From assembly GCA_905201915.1 (NCBI GenBank), contig CAJKQE010000003.1:1-64000 (forward strand): a DNA stretch of 64,000 nt, written 5' to 3'. Position 1 is the first letter of the stretch, and the number at the start of each line of letters is the position of its first letter. Origin of the DNA: an uncultured Lachnospiraceae bacterium. GTDB taxonomy: Bacteria; Bacillota; Clostridia; Lachnospirales; Lachnospiraceae. This document shows, piece after piece, positions 61,387-64,000 of the stretch. The notes under the pieces are model-generated. The model was not told the DNA's origin. It ran no database searches and saw only the letters and a list, made by a program, of their open reading frames with translations. The position numbers were made by a program, and so were the translations under genes.

Positions 61387-63132
61387 TTACTCTAGACTAT
61401 CAAGCAAATCATTTAATGCGCTACTTATTTCATCCAGTTCTTTATTTAATTTCACGTCTTCCTCATCAACAATTACACTTGTTTCTTCATCTGGAAATTG
61501 AACAAAGTCCTCCATAATATTCTCATAAGCCTCTTTCATAATTCTATGTGCTTCTGTATGACGTTCTGAAATATGAGACTGCGTTGTTATCTTTTGTTCT
61601 TCATACTTTGCATTTTGATGATTCTTTTGTTCCTCCTGAAGAATTAATATCTCATTCCCCTTTTTAAGGATTTCCTTATCTACTTCTGCTTTTTGTTTAT
61701 TAGCAATAAGCTTATCAATAAAATTAATTGCCATTGCACCAATCAACCCAGAGACAACAGCTCCAACAAAAATCCCCAAGACATTTGCCAAACTTCCAAA
61801 AAACGGAATTTCAATCGCAAATCCAGGTACAACCATTAAACCTTTTTCAATTACTTCTCCCAAGACAATCGCACCAGTTGCTGTTAATCCAGCAATTAGA
61901 ATTTTTCCCACTTCCATAACAAGAATTTCCATTGGTTTCCCTTTGTTTTCAGGAGATTTGATATAATCAATTGCTTCCTTAAGCGAACTCCATCCTTGTT
62001 TTATAAACATCCATGCTTTCTTAATAAGACCTACAACAGGTCCAACAATTGCTGTCACGATTGTCGTCAAAACCGTATTCGTTGCATTATATATATGTGT
62101 TTTTAATTTTCCTACAAATGAATGAATTGCTTCTTTTAAGCTGTCTAACAATGTACTCAGCTCTTTTTTTGCTGTCTTAAACCACTGAACCAATTTTGTA
62201 AAAATTTCCTTGGCTAATTCCGCTAATAGCTGCATCACAGCTGCGCGAAGTGCTTTTCCTCCAATACGAAAAGCCTCCTCTTTTCTAGACTGTTTTCCTG
62301 CTTCAATCGATTTCTGTTCACCTTCTTTTTTTCGCTTTTCGTATTCTTCTCGAGCTTCTTTATCTTTCTCACGCAATTCTTTCTCTGTTTTTTCGTCCAT
62401 GTCAAAAATTTCTCTTGGTTTTTGTCCTTTGCTATTTGGACTATCTAACCAATCTTCCATTGACAAATCACCTTTTGATCGATTCATATTTGCATTCATT
62501 TCATTTAAATTCATATCACTATTAGCAAAAGAAATTCTTTCTTCTTCTGTTAAATGTGCATTCGCTCCAGCATCACGAATAATTTCTCCTGCCGAAACAG
62601 TATGATCCATATCTGTCTTTTTTTCTTTCGAACCAGATGGACGTCCTTGATCATAAGGCTTGCGAGCATCTGCTTTTAATGTAGCTTCCTCTTTCCCTGT
62701 TCTTGTTGTATGTTTTTTTACATTACCATTTTCATCTTTTTCGAAATTCTTTTGCCACTTATCATATCGTTCTTGATAGTCAATCTTCGTATTATGTGTG
62801 GCTATTTTGCCTTTTGCAAAATTATCAGTTGTCTGAATATGAGCTTCTTTTCTCAAATCAAGATGTAATCCATTGTTGTCTTTAATAAAATCTTCTCCTG
62901 CTTTTACAGCAACTTGATTCATAAATTGTTCCCATACAACTCCCAACATAACATTTCCCAGATGGTCAGGATCTGCAATCTTTTCTCTTTCTTCCTTCGA
63001 AATTTCCCAATTTTCTAGTTCTTTTTCTAACTGTTCTTGCAATTGCTCTTCCAATGCATCAAATTCAGCCTGATTCCTTAATCTCTCATCTACTGGTTTT
63101 TCTTTATTCAAAATTGCACTTTCGTTTTTCAT
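61387..63132 (-). CDS. Multi-TM membrane protein with HNH-like motif, candidate effector
   Basis: A 581-aa protein, not recognised as a named family. Residues 1-170 are polar and helix-rich. Residues 176-221 hold DH (176-177) ... N204 ... N216 ... K220 in DHTVSAGEIIRDAG and MNRSKGD, which follow the D-H / N / N..K spacing of HNH-type nucleases; the fold is not proven. Residues 240-290 are a charged helix (KDKEAREEYEKRKKEG). Residues about 345-475 contain three to four TM segments with GAVVSGLIGAMAINF. The C-terminus (476-581) is an acidic coiled coil. The gene lies 28 nt after the WYL gene and 14 nt before the coiled-coil gene. It could be a membrane-bound nuclease-like or pore-forming effector. 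Confidence 0.7.
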   Translation of the reverse strand: MKNESAILNKEKPVDERLRNQAEFDALEEQLQEQLEKELENWEISKEEREKIADPDHLGNVMLGVVWEQFMNQVAVKAGEDFIKDNNGLHLDLRKEAHIQTTDNFAKGKIATHNTKIDYQERYDKWQKNFEKDENGNVKKHTTRTGKEEATLKADARKPYDQGRPSGSKEKKTDMDHTVSAGEIIRDAGANAHLTEEERISFANSDMNLNEMNANMNRSKGDLSMEDWLDSPNSKGQKPREIFDMDEKTEKELREKDKEAREEYEKRKKEGEQKSIEAGKQSRKEEAFRIGGKALRAAVMQLLAELAKEIFTKLVQWFKTAKKELSTLLDSLKEAIHSFVGKLKTHIYNATNTVLTTIVTAIVGPVVGLIKKAWMFIKQGWSSLKEAIDYIKSPENKGKPMEILVMEVGKILIAGLTATGAIVLGEVIEKGLMVVPGFAIEIPFFGSLANVLGIFVGAVVSGLIGAMAINFIDKLIANKQKAEVDKEILKKGNEILILQEEQKNHQNAKYEEQKITTQSHISERHTEAHRIMKEAYENIMEDFVQFPDEETSVIVDEEDVKLNKELDEISSALNDLLDSLE

Positions 63133-63160
63133 TGTTTTTCCCTTCTCTTATTTCTACTAT

Positions 63161-64000
63161 TTATTTTTCTTTATACAAATTCATCATTTTCTCTATTTCT
63201 TCTCGCATTTCATCAACAAATTCCTGTGGAGCCAATGCCTTCACATAACTGCCTTGAGCCAACAAAAACATATTTACACCTGTTCCAAATGTCTCCGCCT
63301 CAATAATGGACGCTTTCCCATTTTTATCAACTACTTTCGCTGTTGGAATCTTATCTAAAATTGCCTGCACAGATGGCCCTGTAAATTCAAATCGAATTTT
63401 CCTATTTCTTCCCGGGAACATGAACTGAATCTTTTCTCTTAATTCCCCTTCATCAAATTCATATACTTCATTCAATCCATAGTGCTTGCGATGTTCTACC
63501 ATTTTTACAATGCGATCCACTCTAAAATAAACAGCATGTTTTTGTTCATCATCCGATTTGTAAGCAATCAAATAAAAATAATAATCTGAGAATGTAATTG
63601 CAACTGGTATCAATTTTCGTTCTACCAATTCTCTAGACATCTTATAATAAGATACTGTAATTTCCTTTTTCTCATCGATACAGCGAATCAACTGCCATAA
63701 ATTATCAATCACACTTTTACAATCGTGATGCACTTCATTATAGTGGTAAATTTCTTTTCTTATAAAGTTTTCCAGTACACTTCGACCCTTCGGACTTGTA
63801 AATCGCTTCAATTTTGTAATAATATCAATAATCTCCATTTTATTGAATGCTCTACATCCAATCATCATTTTTATGATAGCAAATAGCTCCTTATTTAACA
63901 AAAAGCTATCTAATTCTAGATAATAACTTTTAGAATTAGAAGTATATCTGAATTCTGTATTACCAACCAAATCACGATTCTCAGACAAAAAATTTTTAAT
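63161..64000 (-). CDS. WYL-domain regulator, N-terminus cut by window edge
   Basis: At least 275 residues are visible; the reading frame stays open to the end of the window (a TTG at 63988 is not convincing as the start). The visible part includes a helical segment (1-75), a WYL domain (about 85-190) with FYLIAYKSDDEQKHAVYFRVDRIVKM, and a C-terminal WCX-like region (200-275, YVKALAPQEFVDEM). The helix-turn-helix common in WYL regulators would lie outside the window. WYL proteins sense ligands, often nucleic acids, and repress or activate defence operons such as CBASS (CapW) and BREX (BrxR). Its transcription leads directly into the other three genes. Confidence 0.8.
   Translation of the reverse strand: MKNFLSENRDLVGNTEFRYTSNSKSYYLELDSFLLNKELFAIIKMMIGCRAFNKMEIIDIITKLKRFTSPKGRSVLENFIRKEIYHYNEVHHDCKSVIDNLWQLIRCIDEKKEITVSYYKMSRELVERKLIPVAITFSDYYFYLIAYKSDDEQKHAVYFRVDRIVKMVEHRKHYGLNEVYEFDEGELREKIQFMFPGRNRKIRFEFTGPSVQAILDKIPTAKVVDKNGKASIIEAETFGTGVNMFLLAQGSYVKALAPQEFVDEMREEIEKMMNLYKEK

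Overview
The window looks like chromosomal DNA of an AT-rich, low-GC Gram-positive gut anaerobe, most likely a Lachnospiraceae member close to Blautia. The evidence is the gene families (DUF4860-type pilus gene, PD-(D/E)XK 'EYKSPDDY' proteins, LplB/MalG-type sugar permeases, GH130), strong AGGAGG ribosome sites, sortase signals, and no outer-membrane genes. Species is not resolved. No rRNA, tRNA, CRISPR array or complete insertion sequence was seen.

Layout. (1) 62-1941: an ABC-F antibiotic-resistance-type ATPase behind a roughly 280-nt leader with a four-codon upstream ORF, mutually exclusive stems and a terminator hairpin, a textbook attenuator. Next to it is a PD-(D/E)XK nuclease-like gene whose ribosome site is buried in a hairpin. 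(2) 3058-15661: a ten-gene surface-structure operon on the minus strand. It holds a 1.5-kDa-residue-scale (about 1,490 aa) fibro-slime/CnaB adhesin, a major LPSTG pilin, two class C sortases, a minor pilin, two SipW/TasA-like proteins, a PKTGD-signal protein, a MucBP-like protein and a SipW-type signal peptidase. A SARP/BTAD regulator with a degenerate GGDEF tail lies directly upstream, and the operon promoter carries a perfect 10-bp direct repeat at 11-bp pitch, the arrangement SARPs bind. (3) 17151-17991: two small related proteins of unknown function. (4) 18024-23037, plus strand: a transglutaminase-like lipoprotein, a PilC/GspF protein, four small single-TM proteins and a PilT-type ATPase, i.e. 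a compact type IV pilus-like operon without prepilin peptidase, PilB or obvious major pilin. (5) 23036-32000: three cyclic-di-GMP turnover proteins, one of 1,674 aa.

(6) 32064-46015: a mannoside/N-glycan utilisation locus. LacI regulator, two permeases, a lipoprotein binding protein and a GH130 phosphorylase form one operon; GH38 alpha-mannosidase, GH3 glycosidase, phosphosugar mutase and mannose-6-phosphate isomerase form the next. Together they could take imported mannosides to mannose-1-phosphate, mannose-6-phosphate and fructose-6-phosphate. (7) 46147-48507: an MFS transporter and a ROK kinase. (8) 48593-58609: a sucrose/fructo-oligosaccharide operon (binding protein, two permeases, MsmK-type ATPase, HPr-like protein lacking the PTS histidine, GH32, fructokinase, amylosucrase-like GH13) with a divergent LacI regulator and arrays of CCGG-centred operators at 12-bp pitch. 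The MsmK-type ATPase is the only sugar-importer ATPase here and may serve both importers.

(9) 58633-64000: an accessory segment. A flavodoxin-fold reductase missing its N-terminus marks a junction, and beyond it lies a tightly packed four-gene set: a WYL-domain regulator (cut by the window edge), a 581-aa membrane protein with an HNH-like DH...N...N...K signature, a coiled-coil tail-anchored protein with an internal 186-bp tandem duplication, and a CbbX/SpoVK-like AAA+ ATPase. I do not recognise this set as a named system; its make-up (WYL regulator, putative nuclease/membrane effector, AAA+ ATPase) resembles anti-phage defence operons and it is the best candidate here for an undescribed system.
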